Made by a program: the position numbers and the translations under genes. Source: Bog-473 sp963840245 (GTDB lineage Bacteria; Actinomycetota; Acidimicrobiia; Acidimicrobiales; RAAP-2). From it: a stretch of 64,000 nucleotides of DNA. Under the pieces are notes generated by a model that saw only the letters and a program-made list of their open reading frames with translations, ran no database searches and was not told the origin of the DNA. Location: NCBI GenBank assembly GCA_963840245.1, contig CAWIYI010000024.1:124001-188000 (forward strand), written 5' to 3'. Within the stretch, counting starts at the first letter, position 1, and the number at the start of each line of letters is the position of its first letter. Shown piece after piece: positions 17,219-27,734 of the stretch.

Positions 17219-18105
17219 GGGCGGCGCGGGAAGCGCGAGAAGTCGGGGGCCCGGTGCTCCACGAAGGCGTTGCGGCCCTCCTGCCCTTCTTCCGTCATGT
17301 AGAAGAGCATCGTGGCGTCGCCGGCGAGCTGCTGGACACCGGCCAGGCCGTCATCGGCGGCGTTCATGCCTGCCTTGATCATGCGCAGCGCGATCGGTGA
17401 GAGCGTGAGCATCTGGCGGCACCAGGCCACGGTCTCGCGTTCGAGGTCGTCGAGCGGGACGACGGCGTTCACCAGCCCCCAGTCGAGCGCCTGTTGCGCC
17501 CCGTACTGGCGGCAGAGGAACCACACCTCCTTCGCCCGCTTCAGTCCGATCGTCCGGGCCAGGATGGAGGATCCGTACCCGCCGTCGAAGCTGCCGACCT
17601 TCGGGCCGGTCTGCCCGAATCGTGCGTTGTCGGCTGCGATGGAGATGTCACAGACCAGGTGCAGGATGTGCCCGCCGCCGATGGCATAGCCCGCAACCAT
17701 GGCGATGATCGGCTTGGGGATGCGGCGCATCAGGATCTGTAGATCGAGGACGTTGAGGCGGCCGATGCCGCGCTCGGCGACCTCGTCGTCACCGATGTAG
17801 CCGTCGTCGCCCCGGATCTTCTGGTCCCCGCCGGAGCAGAAGGCGTCCGGTCCCTCGCCGCAGAGGATGATGGCACCGACGTCGGGGTCGTCGCGCGCCA
17901 TGGTGAAGGCGTCGGTCAGCTCGAAGAGGGTTTGGGGGCGGAAGGCGTTTCGCCGCTCCGGGCGGCAGATCGTCAGCTTTGCGATACCTTCGGCGACCTC
18001 GTAGCGGATGTCGTGGAACGTGCCTCGTTGCTCCCATGCCGGAAGCGGCAGGGGCCGGAGCTCGTCGAGGGGATCGTGGGGCTCTCCTGTGACCACGGTC
18101 TGCAC
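17215..18105 (-). CDS. menB: 1,4-dihydroxy-2-naphthoyl-CoA synthase
   Basis: Crotonase-fold enzyme that closes the naphthoate ring of o-succinylbenzoyl-CoA. The protein has RPERRNAFRPQTLFEL, the oxyanion-hole GGDQKIRGDDGY segment, GYAIGGGHILHLVCD and SFDGGYGSSIL, all typical of MenB. The frame is open to TTG 18132, but GTG 18105 (QTVVTGEPHD) is preferred. TAGCGT lies a few bases upstream and there is no ribosome binding site, suggesting a leaderless message. It sits upstream of menA in the same operon. Confidence 0.95.
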   Translation of the reverse strand: MQTVVTGEPHDPLDELRPLPLPAWEQRGTFHDIRYEVAEGIAKLTICRPERRNAFRPQTLFELTDAFTMARDDPDVGAIILCGEGPDAFCSGGDQKIRGDDGYIGDDEVAERGIGRLNVLDLQILMRRIPKPIIAMVAGYAIGGGHILHLVCDISIAADNARFGQTGPKVGSFDGGYGSSILARTIGLKRAKEVWFLCRQYGAQQALDWGLVNAVVPLDDLERETVAWCRQMLTLSPIALRMIKAGMNAADDGLAGVQQLAGDATMLFYMTEEGQEGRNAFVEHRAPDFSRFPRRP

Positions 18106-18528
18106 GGAACCTACGCTACTGGCCGGGGGCAAATAAGACGTTCTACCTGGCGGTTCACGGTGGAGGAACGTACCCGAAAAGACGAGGACGGTGCGAAGTC
18201 AGCAGTCGAACGTCATCCGTTGCCGCCGACAGATGGAACTCGGTCAAGACGATTTGGGCGCCACCGTGCCCGTCATCTCGATCTGATCGTCGCGGCCCGA
18301 CGAACCGGTCACACCCCGGGAGGCCCATTGCAGTCCCAGGCCGCCACGATTTTGGCGACATCCGACGGGCATCGGCGAGGGTCGCAGAGACCATCCACCC
18401 GGCAAAGACTTGCCAGTGTTCTGCGTACCGAACGAAGTCTTCAGCGGCCGGCGCAGGCGCGCGGAGCAGCGACGAAGTCAGGTCGGGTCGTCTCATCGTC
18501 CCGAACGGGCGGACGACCGGTTTCACAC

Positions 18529-18555
18529 GGGGCTCACGGGGTTCACGGGGCTCAC
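18529..18555. repeat. Three tandem 9-bp repeats (GGGGCTCAC type)
   Basis: Units GGGGCTCAC, GGGGTTCAC and GGGGCTCAC. The reverse complement has the GTGAGCC core also seen in the array at 10110-10145, suggesting one short repeat family in two intergenic regions. Confidence 0.65.
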
Positions 18556-18676
18556 GGACAAAAGCGCACCAGCCATTCGCTCTGAGCGCTGTCCCCACCA
18601 CGCGGGTAACGTTTTGGCGAACGATGTGCTGCGTAGGCGTCTGTAGCGGCGAGGTCGCACGTCGTCCGATCGCAAC

Positions 18677-18727
18677 ATCAAGCCTTCTTCGGCAGGCCGA
18701 GAAATCAAGCCTTCTTCGGCAGGCCGA
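18677..18727. repeat. Two direct copies of a 24-bp element, period 27
   Basis: Identical 24-mers at 18677-18700 and 18704-18727, each starting ATCAAGCC and ending GGCAGGCCGA, separated by GAA. The second copy ends 21 bases before the GTG start of the aldehyde dehydrogenase, a position suited to a regulator binding site. Each copy contains CCTTCTTCGG, a partial inverted repeat. Confidence 0.75.
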
Positions 18728-18748
18728 ATGATCGACAGGAGAGCCACC

Positions 18749-20236
18749 GTGAGCCTCACAGAAATCGCCAAGGTATCCCTGAGTGCACCAGACCACTTCT
18801 TCATCGGCGGTGCATGGGTCAAGCCATCGAGTCCGGACCAGATTGACGTCATCAACTCCAGCACGGAGGAGGTCTTCTTCCGAGTCGCCGAAGCAAAAGC
18901 GGAGGACATGGACCGGGCGATCGCTGCGGCACGGGAGGCCTTCGATCGCGGACCGTGGCCGCGCATGACGCACGCCGAGCGGGCGGACTACATGCTGAAG
19001 ATCGCCGATGCTCTCGAAGAACGAGGTCCTGAGATTGGTTCCATCTGGTCGGGACAGGCTGGGATCTTGCACTGGATGGCACAAGCCAGCGGACCCGGGC
19101 ACGGCCAACCTTTCCGGTACTACGCCAGCTTGGCCGACGAGTTCCCGTTCCAGGAGCGCCACGCTCCCTCTGCCGGAGGCAACGTCGGGCTGATCGTCCG
19201 AGAAGCCGTCGGTGTCGTCGGAGCCATCATCCCGTGGAACGGACCGATGGGGCTCATCGGCAGCAAAGTCGCACCGGCACTCCTCGCCGGCTGCACGATC
19301 ATTCTCAAGGCCTCACCCGAAGCGCCCGGCGAGGCGTACGTCTTCGCGGAGATCGCCGAGGCAATCGGGCTTCCCGCCGGAGTGATCAACGTGGTGACGG
19401 CGGATCGACCCGTCTCAGAGCTGTTGGTGCGTGACCCCCGGGTCGACAAGATCAGTTTCACGGGCTCCACGGCTGCCGGTCGCCGCATCGCTTCTCTCTG
19501 CGGGGAACGCATTGCCAGAGTGACTCTCGAACTAGGCGGCAAGTCAGCCGCCGTGGTGCTGGACGACTTCGATATCGCCACGGCAGCCTCGACGATCACC
19601 AGCCGCGCCTGTTTGATGACCGGTCAGGTCTGCTCTTCACTGACCCGGATCGTGGTCACACAGGACCGCCACGACGATCTGGTCGAGGCACTGAGCGAGT
19701 CGTTCTCCCATGTAAAGGTCGGCAGTGCATTCGATTCGGACAGCAACATGGGGCCGCTGGCCATGGAGCGGCAACGCGACCGCGTGGAGGGCTACATCGC
19801 CAAGGGAATCGACGAAGGGGCGACGTTGGCCTCGGGCGGCCATCGACCGGGCAATCTCGACCGAGGATGGTTCATCCAACCGACGGTCTTCGGAGACGTC
19901 GACAACTCGTCCACAATCGCACAAGAGGAGATTTTCGGACCGGTCTTGAGCGTGATACGTGCTGACAACGAAGAGCACGCGGTCGAAATCGCCAACGACA
20001 CCATCTACGGGCTCAACAATTCGGTCTTCACCAACGACGCCGACCGGGCCTACGACGTGGCGCGGCAGCTCCGATCCGGAACGGTGGGCCACAACTCGTT
20101 CCGCACCGATTTCGGCATCGCCTTCGGCGGATTCAAGCAGTCCGGCATCGGGCGTGAAGGTGGGCGGGACGGCCTCCTGCCCTACCTCGAAGCGAAGACC
20201 ATCATCCTCGACGAAGAGCCCGGGCAGATCCGCTGA
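18749..20236 (+). CDS. NAD(P)-dependent aldehyde dehydrogenase
   Basis: A 495-residue class 3-type ALDH fold oxidising an aldehyde to an acid. It has the cofactor motif GFTGSTAAGRRI-like stretch FTGSTAAG, the catalytic Glu in TLELGGKSA near 258 and the catalytic Cys in GQVCSSLTR near 293, then EEIFGPVLSV and the C-terminal GGFKQSGIGREGG. GTG 18749 is chosen because AGGAGAG lies six bases upstream; an ATG at 18728 is in frame but lacks a site and overlaps the direct repeat. Similar to DUF-free ALDHs of lipid and amino-acid breakdown; the substrate is unknown. Confidence 0.92.
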   Translation: MSLTEIAKVSLSAPDHFFIGGAWVKPSSPDQIDVINSSTEEVFFRVAEAKAEDMDRAIAAAREAFDRGPWPRMTHAERADYMLKIADALEERGPEIGSIWSGQAGILHWMAQASGPGHGQPFRYYASLADEFPFQERHAPSAGGNVGLIVREAVGVVGAIIPWNGPMGLIGSKVAPALLAGCTIILKASPEAPGEAYVFAEIAEAIGLPAGVINVVTADRPVSELLVRDPRVDKISFTGSTAAGRRIASLCGERIARVTLELGGKSAAVVLDDFDIATAASTITSRACLMTGQVCSSLTRIVVTQDRHDDLVEALSESFSHVKVGSAFDSDSNMGPLAMERQRDRVEGYIAKGIDEGATLASGGHRPGNLDRGWFIQPTVFGDVDNSSTIAQEEIFGPVLSVIRADNEEHAVEIANDTIYGLNNSVFTNDADRAYDVARQLRSGTVGHNSFRTDFGIAFGGFKQSGIGREGGRDGLLPYLEAKTIILDEEPGQIR

Positions 20237-20319
20237 TAGTACGGGGGGCTTTGACGGGACGGTCCCCCAACTGGCGACATAAACCCTGGTCAGAACCTTT
20301 CCCGCTACCCTACTGACCG

Positions 20320-21509
20320 GTGCCTGAGCTCGTCGCACTCGACCTCCCCGGGGGCATCGGCTTCGTCGATGCGCTGCGCGCCATCTGGGACACCGGCGAT
20401 GCCGCTGCTCCTCTCGACCCACGGCTTCCCCCCGCGGCGCGACAGGTGATGCTCGACGCGCTGCGTCCCACCCGCATCGTGGGCTCCGACGGGGATCAGC
20501 ATGCGCTCGCCGACGGCGTTGGCGTCGAGGAGGGCGACGCGGTGGTGGTGGCCACGTCGGGCACGTCGGGCCAACCCAAGGGCGTCGTGCTCACCCACGA
20601 GGCCATAGCCGCTTCCGCGCTGGCGACGTCATCCCGCCTCGGTATTGACGCGACGCTCCACACGTGGCTGGCCTGCCTGCCGCTGGCGCACATCGGGGGA
20701 CTCGCCGTCGTCACCCGCTCGATCGTGACCGGCACTCCTGTCATCGTGCTGCCGGGGTTCGAGGCCGAGGCCGTCGAGGAGCTGGGACGTTCGGGACGGG
20801 CAACGCACGTGTCCCTGGTCACCACCGCGCTGCGACGGCTCGACCCCTCGGTCTTCGCCTGCGTCCTCCTCGGGGGAAGCAAGGCACCGGCCATGCTGCC
20901 GGCCAATGTCGTCTCGACGTACGGCATGACCGAGACGGGCTCGGGAGTCATCTACGACGGTCGACCCCTCGACGGGGTGGAGGTGTCGTTCCGCCCGGTG
21001 GAGCGTGCGCACGCCGCGGGGAGGCGGCGAGCGGGGTTGCGGTCGTCGAAGGGGAGATCCTTCTCCGGGCCCCGATGTTGTTCCGCTGCTACCGCCAGGG
21101 GGACGACGGACGAGTCGTGGGCCCCGACGGCGCGAAGGGCTGGTTCGCCACCGGCGATGCGGGGCGCCTGGACGCCGACGGGAAGCTCGTGGTGTCCGGG
21201 CGCCTCGAGGACGTCATCACCACGGGCGCCGAGAAGGTCTGGCCCGACCTCGTCGAGCGCACCCTGATGGCGCACCCGGGCGTGGCCGAGGTGGCGGTCT
21301 GGAAGCGGTCCGACCCCGAATGGGGCGAGCGGGTGGTGGCCTGGGTGGTGCCCACCGACGATGCGCCGTCACTCGACGAGCTCCGGCAGATCGTCGCCGA
21401 CGGCATCGCGCCGTGGGCGGCCCCCAAGGAGCTGGTCCTCGTCGACGACCTCCCCCGCACGGCGGCGGGCAAGGTCCGGCGGCGGGAGCTCGACTCCTTC
21501 GACACCTAG
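20320..21509 (+). CDS. menE: o-Succinylbenzoate-CoA ligase-like AMP-ligase (one frameshift)
   Basis: An ANL-superfamily adenylating enzyme of about 396 residues once joined. The P-loop TSGTSGQPKGVVLTH and STYGMTETGSG are in the first frame. FATGDAGRLDADGKLVVSGRLEDVI and the A10 lysine region RTAAGKVRRREL are in the second. The shift is at about 21001-21022 and fits one missing base. The small size and position next to menD, menH, menA and menB point to MenE, which activates o-succinylbenzoate for MenB. The GTG at 20320 is the apparent start. It is separated from the other men genes by the aldehyde dehydrogenase. Confidence 0.85.
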
Positions 21510-21545
21510 AAGGGGACACGGCCGGACGGGCCGGACCGGGCCGGC

Positions 21546-22436
21546 TCACGCCAGGTGTTCGGCGCCGTCCGCCGGGAGGCGGGCACTCAGACGCTCGAGC
21601 TTGTCCGGATTCGTCACGGCCCGCACGCCGACGATGGAGCCGTCCATGATGTCGAGCACGAGGGCCGCCACGACCACGCCGTCTTCCAGGAAGACGGTGG
21701 CCGGTTGCCCGTTGAGGACCGTCGACTGCGGGACGCCGCGCAACCTCTTGGCCACGTTCATCAGGAACCTCGAGCTGCGGTACGGCCCGACCACCGGGCG
21801 CATGGCCGCACGGACCTTGCCTCCACCGTCGGTCCAGACCACGACGTCGTCGGACAGCATCGAGAGGAGCCCGGAGAGATCCCCCGTGGCGCAGGCGACG
21901 AGGAACCGGTCGGTCAGCTCGCGCCCGTGGCGCAGGTCCGCATCGAAGCGTTGGCGACGCTCCTCGACGTGCTTCCTCGCCCGCGCCCCGAGTTGCCGGC
22001 ATGCGGCGGGCGACCGCCCCAGCGACCGGGCGACCTCCTCGAAGGTGTAGCCGAAGACGTCGTGGAGCAGATAGGCAGCCCGCTCGAGGGGCGTGAGCTC
22101 CTCGAGCAGGACCAGGAAGGCGAGCGACAACGAGTCCGCCTGCTCGGCGGCCGCCGTCTCGTCGACCACCACCGGCTCGGGCAGCCACGGTCCCGCGTAG
22201 GTCACGCGTTTGGAGCGGGCCGAGTCGAGCTGGTCCAGGCACCGGCGGGTGACGATGGTGACGAGATAGGCGCGGACGGACTGGATCGGCGCATCACCAC
22301 GACGAAGCCAGCGGATGGACGCGTCCTGGACGACATCCTCGGCGTCGGCGGCGCTGCCGAGCATGCGGTACGCAATGCCGAACAGGAGCGAGCGCCACTC
22401 CTCGAACGTGGCCGCGTCGGCCTCGGCGTCAGGCAC
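21546..22436 (-). CDS. ECF41-type sigma factor with C-terminal SnoaL-like domain
   Basis: A 296-residue extracytoplasmic-function sigma factor. Region 2 spans about 10-75 (WRSLLFGIAYRMLGS, AEDVVQDASIRW) and region 4 about 110-165 (LTPLERAAYLLHDVF, EEVARSLGRSPAACRQ). These are followed by a fused SnoaL-like domain bearing the group's marker motifs WTDGGGK and NPDKL. In ECF41 the C-terminal domain modulates activity instead of an anti-sigma factor. It starts with GTG 22436 inside the stop region of the upstream CMD gene (8-base GTGCCTGA overlap). A linked carboxymuconolactone decarboxylase-like gene is the classic partner and likely target of ECF41. Confidence 0.93.
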   Translation of the reverse strand: MPDAEADAATFEEWRSLLFGIAYRMLGSAADAEDVVQDASIRWLRRGDAPIQSVRAYLVTIVTRRCLDQLDSARSKRVTYAGPWLPEPVVVDETAAAEQADSLSLAFLVLLEELTPLERAAYLLHDVFGYTFEEVARSLGRSPAACRQLGARARKHVEERRQRFDADLRHGRELTDRFLVACATGDLSGLLSMLSDDVVVWTDGGGKVRAAMRPVVGPYRSSRFLMNVAKRLRGVPQSTVLNGQPATVFLEDGVVVAALVLDIMDGSIVGVRAVTNPDKLERLSARLPADGAEHLA

Positions 22437-23010
22437 CGGGCTCCGTGGTGACGGCGTGCTTGGGTATCTCGCAACGGTCCGAAAAGCCCTGGCTGCGCAG
22501 ACCGAGCCCCGCGTTGAAGCGCGAGCGGAAGTTCTCCAGCGCCACCCAGGCGGCGAGCTCGACGAACTCCGCATCACTCAGATGGGTCCGGATCCGGGCG
22601 GCCAGCTCATCGGAGACCTCGGCCGGGCAGCCCGTCGCCACCTCGGCGTATTCGAGAACGACGCGCTCGCGGTCGTCGAAGAGGTCGCTGGCGCGCCAAT
22701 CGGTGGCCGCCCGCACCTTGGCCGGGTCGACGCCGCGCTGCATGCCTTCGTAGTAGCCGAAGTCGATGCACCACGAGCAGCCGATCCGGGCCGAGACGGC
22801 CTGCACGGCCAACCAGCGCAGGGTCGGATCGAGCTTCTTCCAGCCGTACTGGACCGCCGTCTCCAGGCTGCCGATGGCGACGAGGACGCCCGAATGGTGC
22901 GCCGCAGCCTCCATCGGCTCCACCATCTGTCCGAACTGGCGCTTGGTGTAGCGGGTGGCCAACCGGGGGACCAGGCCCTTGGGATGTTCTTGCAATGGGA
23001 CGTGCGCCAT
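22429..23010 (-). CDS. Carboxymuconolactone decarboxylase/AhpD-like protein
   Basis: A 193-residue alpha-helical CMD-fold protein with the redox CxxC in GCSWCIDFGYYEG near residue 96, as in AhpD-type alkylhydroperoxidases. The ATG at 23010 has AAGG about ten bases upstream. The stop overlaps the ECF41 sigma factor start by eight bases, so the two are co-translated. ECF41 sigma factors are often linked to CMD, oxidoreductase or epimerase genes; the sigma factor probably controls this promoter. The physiological substrate is unknown. Confidence 0.9.
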   Translation of the reverse strand: MAHVPLQEHPKGLVPRLATRYTKRQFGQMVEPMEAAAHHSGVLVAIGSLETAVQYGWKKLDPTLRWLAVQAVSARIGCSWCIDFGYYEGMQRGVDPAKVRAATDWRASDLFDDRERVVLEYAEVATGCPAEVSDELAARIRTHLSDAEFVELAAWVALENFRSRFNAGLGLRSQGFSDRCEIPKHAVTTEPGA

Positions 23011-23104
23011 GGCTCTGCCTTCTTTCCTCTGTGCATCGTCTGTCACCCTTACCAGACGCAACTGCGCCCGGGAATGTGACATCGGCCGGCGCCGGCCGGC
23101 TTGC

Positions 23105-23876
23105 TCAGCCCACGCCACCGGAGGGTCGGGCGGTGGTGCCGCCGTCGACGACGAACGTCTGCCCCGTGACCCACGAGGACGCGTCGGAGGCGAGGAACAA
23201 CGCCGCCGATGCGATGTCGTCGGGCAGGCCGAGCCGCCGCAGCGGGATGTGGGCGGCGATCCGGTCCTCGCCGAGCCCCTCCCACAGCGCGGACGCCAGC
23301 TTGGTCTTGACGAGGCCAGGGGCGAGCGCGTTGACGCGCACGTCGGGCGCCAACTCGAACGAGAGCTGCCGCGTGATGTGGATCACCGCCGCCTTGGTCA
23401 CGTTGTACCAGCCGATGCCCGGTTCGACCCCGAGGCCGCCGATGGAGGCGACGTTGATGACCGAGCCGCGCAGGCCCGCCCGCACGGCGGCGGCGCTCCA
23501 GAGCGAGCACCGCCAGCTGGTTGACCTCGAACGTCTTCTGCGCCCGCACGACGTCGATGTCGATCATGGGGCCGAAGTAGGGGTTGGTCCCGGCGTTGTT
23601 GACCAGGATGTCGAGCCGGCCGAAGCGGGACAGGGTCTCGGCCACGCAGGACTGCGCGTCCTCGGGCTTCCCGACGTGGGCGGCCACCCAGGCCACCTGG
23701 TCCTCGGGCACGCCGGCGGCGACCAGGCCGGCCGCCGCGTCGGCCAGGTCCGCGGCCTTACGGGACGTGATCATGACGTTGGCCCCCGCCTCGGCGAAGC
23801 GACCGGCCATGGCCAGGCCGATGCCCCGGCTCCCGCCGGTGATAAGTGCGGTCTTTCCGTTGAGTTCGAGCTCCAT
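23105..23876 (-). CDS. Short-chain dehydrogenase/reductase (one frameshift)
   Basis: NAD(P)-dependent oxidoreductase of the classical SDR type, about 256 residues when joined. The Rossmann TGGSRGIG motif (near residues 14-21) and NNAG (near 92) are in the upstream frame. GSVINVASIGG with the catalytic Ser and WYNVTKAA with the catalytic Tyr and Lys are in the next frame, ending in VTGQTFVVDGG. The shift at about 23495-23508 fits one extra base. ATG 23876 is the start. It lies beside the ECF41 pair but has its own gap of 94 bases. The substrate is unknown. Confidence 0.88.
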
Positions 23877-23949
23877 CGCCCGAGCCTTGCACGACATCGC
23901 TGATGTGCGGCGCCCCGGGGAAGGAGCCCCAGCCCTTAGCATCGCTGCT

Positions 23950-25994
<2,045 letters not shown>

Positions 25995-25998
<4 letters not shown>

Positions 25999-26912
25999 GC
26001 GGCGCCTTCGTGGGCCCGGGGCCGGGCGCCGACCGCGAGAACGACGACGGACCGCACACCGAACAGGAGCGGGGGGACACCGAGCAGGAGCGGGGGGACA
26101 CCGAGCAGGAGCGGGGGGACACCGAGCAGGAGCGGGGGGACACCGAGCAGGAGCACGGGAGCTCAGAACAGGAGCACGATGACGTCGGCGCCGCCGGCCG
26201 CCGCACGCCCGCCACGCCCACCGACCCCTCGCGCCTGGTCCGGCGCTCGGCCCGGCGCAAGGAGCGCGTCCCCACCGCCGGCGGCTCGACGCTCCATCTC
26301 CTCGTCCTGGCCTCGACGCTCGAGGACACCACCGTGGTCGACCTGGCCACCCGCACCGTCATGCGGGTCCGCGTGCCATGGCCAGAGGGGCACGAGCCCG
26401 ACATCAGCACGTTCGACGTCGTGGAGGTGACCCTCGCCGACGATCCCGAACGCGACGACCTGGCCCGGCCGGAGGCGACGACGGTGGCCGACCTCCCCCG
26501 TCACGTCGGCACGCTGCGGGGCCGCCGGCTGCGCAAGCTCCTCCGCCGGCTCGTGGCGTCCCCGGACGGCCCGCTGCTCGGTTTCCCCGGGCCTTCGGCG
26601 CCGTATTGGGAGTTCCGCGGCTTCCGGCCGTCGGTGGCGCTGATCGAGCCGACGCGACGGCCGCAGCTGATCAGGCGTCAGGCCGACGGGACCACCTGGG
26701 TCCGTTTCGGCTGGGACCGGGACGACGTCTGGCTCCCCGTCGAGGACCGCAACGCCGCCCGCGCCCTCGACGCGGCACGACGCGAGCGACTGAGTGGCAA
26801 GAGCCTGACCACCGCGCTGGGGTTCGAGCCCCAGTATCTCCTGGTCACGGTCAGCCCGCCGCGGGACGGCCACTGTTACAAGGTGTGCGCGGCGATCTTG
26901 CCCCGGCGCTGA
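25995..26912 (+). CDS. Protein of unknown function with heptapeptide repeat tail
   Basis: A 305-residue protein whose ATG shares ATGA with the stop of the DUF255 gene. Residues about 20-60 are a TEQERGD heptad repeat from five 21-bp tandem DNA units, rich in Glu, Gln, Arg and Asp and probably disordered. From about 90 to the end there is a globular region (LHLLVLASTLEDTTVVDLATRTVMR, WLPVEDRNAARAL, GFEPQYLLVTVSPPRDGHCYKVCAA). The start fits no named family I recognise. Coupling to the DUF255 gene suggests a shared process. Confidence 0.7.
26057..26161 (+). repeat. Five tandem 21-bp units encoding TEQERGD
   Basis: Units begin at 26057, 26078, 26099, 26120 and 26141. The consensus is CACCGAGCAGGAGCGGGGGGA; the first differs by one base and the last has diverged to give EHGSSEQ. 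The period is a multiple of three, so copy number can change without frameshift. Confidence 0.85.
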
Positions 26913-26936
26913 TGTGGGCGCCCGCAGGCGCCCGGA

Positions 26937-27608
26937 TCAACGGCCGAGCTTGCCCCCCGCCAGGTCCTCGGCCATCGCCCAGCCGAAGGCGACCAGGCGG
27001 TCGCCCCGGTCGGCCTTGAAGTTGTCGAAGTGCGTCTCGACCCCTTCGGGGATCTTGACCTTGGGAGCGACGAAGTCCAGGCCGCCGGCCACCGAGCCGT
27101 CGCCCTTCAGGACGAAGGTGCGGTCGTCCAGCCGGCCCTCGCAGCCGAAGCGCTTCGACAGCCGCCGCGCCCAGGCCCGCTCCTCGCCCGAGGACTTGTG
27201 GCCCGGGAAGGGCACGACGTCCTGCAACCCGTTGAAGGCACGGAACCCCTCGGGTGTCAGGAGACGGGTCCCCAAGAGGACATCCTCGTCGGGGAAGGCC
27301 AGAAGGGCCCGGCGGTACTGGTCCGCCATGATGCCCTTGAGGGCCGCCTCCGCCCGCGACGTGCGGTCGACCAGCGCCAGCCCGACCAGCAGGGACGGGG
27401 TCCCCCCGATGCGCTCGAGGGTGCAGAACGAGTACCCCCGCAGCTTGTTCCCCTCCCGGGCCTGGGTGATGAGCACCCAGGCCTCACTCTCTTTGGAGAG
27501 GTAACCGATGTCGAAACCGGGTGGCCGGTCCGCACAAAGATCCGCCATTTCGACCAGCTCAGCGTCGCTGAGCGCAGTGCAATCCTTGGTGCTCACTACG
27601 ATCGGCAT
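26937..27608 (-). CDS. Protein of unknown function
   Basis: A 223-residue soluble protein (start ATG 27608) with TKDCTALSDAELVEMADLCADRP at the N-terminus, LRGYSFCTLERIGG and LLVGLALVDRTSRAEAALKG in the middle, and a C-terminal FDNFKADRGDRLVAFGWAMAEDL segment. The mix of a central LxGYSFCTLERIGGTPSLLVG strand pair and flanking helices is reminiscent of an acyltransferase-like fold, but no catalytic motif can be pointed to. It converges with the repeat-tail gene across a 24-base gap and is followed by dnaE on the same strand. Confidence 0.65.
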   Translation of the reverse strand: MPIVVSTKDCTALSDAELVEMADLCADRPPGFDIGYLSKESEAWVLITQAREGNKLRGYSFCTLERIGGTPSLLVGLALVDRTSRAEAALKGIMADQYRRALLAFPDEDVLLGTRLLTPEGFRAFNGLQDVVPFPGHKSSGEERAWARRLSKRFGCEGRLDDRTFVLKGDGSVAGGLDFVAPKVKIPEGVETHFDNFKADRGDRLVAFGWAMAEDLAGGKLGR

Positions 27609-27734
27609 GGGTCCAGTCTACTGGTTGCGCTGGGCGCGTTCCCAACCGGGCGGACCTCACCCGATTCCGGAATGGCCCGGTTTGCCCTCCATCACCCCAG
27701 GCCAGATCCCATTTCTGACGCTGCCGTCACTTCC

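Larger units (their letters stand above)
18106..18748. other. Intergenic region, about 640 bp, with two repeat arrays
   Basis: Lies between divergent menB and the aldehyde dehydrogenase gene. Reading frames are present but have no protein-like features. It contains a 9-bp tandem array (18529-18555) and a duplicated 24-bp element directly before the dehydrogenase start (18677-18727). Confidence 0.45.

Noticed and set aside
18155..19162. Minus-strand open frame over the gap and ALDH 5' region
   Set aside because: The amino-acid mix is antisense-like and it overlaps the conserved dehydrogenase N-terminus.
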